Shown piece after piece: positions 63,716 to 64,000 of a stretch of 64,000 bases of DNA; positions within the stretch are counted from its first letter, which is position 1, and each line of letters starts with the position of its first letter. The stretch is taken from contig CM032228.1 of assembly GCA_019009955.1 (NCBI GenBank), forward strand, positions 6,640,001-6,704,000, read 5' to 3'. Origin of the DNA: Riptortus pedestris. Taxonomy: Eukaryota > Arthropoda > Insecta > Hemiptera > Alydidae. The position numbers and the translations under genes were made by a program. The notes beneath the pieces are model-generated. The model did no database searches. It was not told the origin of the DNA and saw nothing but the letters and a program-made list of their open reading frames with translations.

Positions 63716-64000
63716 TAAAGTCTGTCACGCAGGGGCTGCGTAAACTAAGCAGATTTCCCATGTGAATTTATACAATAGAGTAATATCCATACGAGAGCCG
63801 AACAGTTACGGAAACGGCCGAACTAGCTTTCGGCGGGAACGAATAGAACCGACCTTACTCGATCTCATTTCGTCCGTTATTCGCAGATTGTTATACAATT
63901 TTTCGATTCAACGTATAGTAACGGAGATATTTCGAATTTTCGTAAATCCTCCCCTCTAAACCCCCACTCGCCCGATTTCAGCCATTAACGAACTTGATCT
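63716..64000 (+). mobile_element. HINE-like 5' half, runs off the window
   Basis: aaagTCTGTCACGCAGGGGC, CTAAGCAGATTTCCCATGTG, then gagccgaacagttacggaaa to tttcagccattaacgaactt at the right edge. A small deletion is seen near 63885. Confidence 0.88.

Overview
The window looks like a gene-poor, repeat-dense stretch of an insect nuclear genome, possibly hemipteran, though the order is not proven by the sequence. The base composition is AT-rich, there are long (TA)n, (TG)n and (CT)n microsatellites, the host genes are split by introns with GT..AG borders, and one host gene is a chemoreceptor of the insect gustatory-receptor type. No bacterial or viral genome organisation is present.

Host genes, left to right: (1) a cathepsin B-like cysteine protease on the minus strand (coding exons at 14350-14466, 12007-12216, 8669-8869 and 1119-1232, probable noncoding exons at 15068-14897 and ending at 15126); its 3' end lies beyond the left edge. 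(2) A gustatory receptor on the plus strand, assembled here from four exons (18204-19136, 30344-30412, 31369-31458, 34335-34412) that give 389 residues over 16 kb. (3) An intronless, intact Dcp2 mRNA-decapping Nudix hydrolase on the minus strand (41435-42901). (4) An intact piggyBac-type transposase or transposase-derived gene (50133-51818, plus) whose first catalytic aspartate is replaced by asparagine. (5) A minus-strand acidic, prothymosin-alpha-like gene (exons 59145-59328 and 57442-57488) with its 5' end not found.

Nearly everything else is mobile DNA. Two rolling-circle families dominate. The first has about 30 full or partial copies: one end carries a GC hairpin near the terminus plus a subterminal inverted repeat, the middle is a (TA)n microsatellite, and the other end is a 20-bp palindrome. 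This is the architecture of Helentron-associated (HINE/DINE-1-like) elements. The second family is a classical nonautonomous Helitron (5' TC, 3' hairpin plus CTAG, A|T target) whose interior is a tandem array of a unit of about 300 bp. Also present: a gypsy-type 5' LTR with a tRNA-Leu primer site and gag start, and a related solo LTR; a one-ended DD41D mariner; several non-LTR remnants (RNase H, RT, ORF1, RTE-like and R2-like pieces); a tRNA-derived SINE family; a hAT MITE with target duplication; a 739-bp long-TIR MITE; and four loci with a CTGANGA-hairpin-GAAA core resembling the hammerhead-like motif of Penelope-type elements.

The host genes do not form a pathway. Their common feature is that introns (7.4 kb in cathepsin B, 11.2 kb in the receptor) have been enlarged by nested insertions, with relative ages readable from which element interrupts which.
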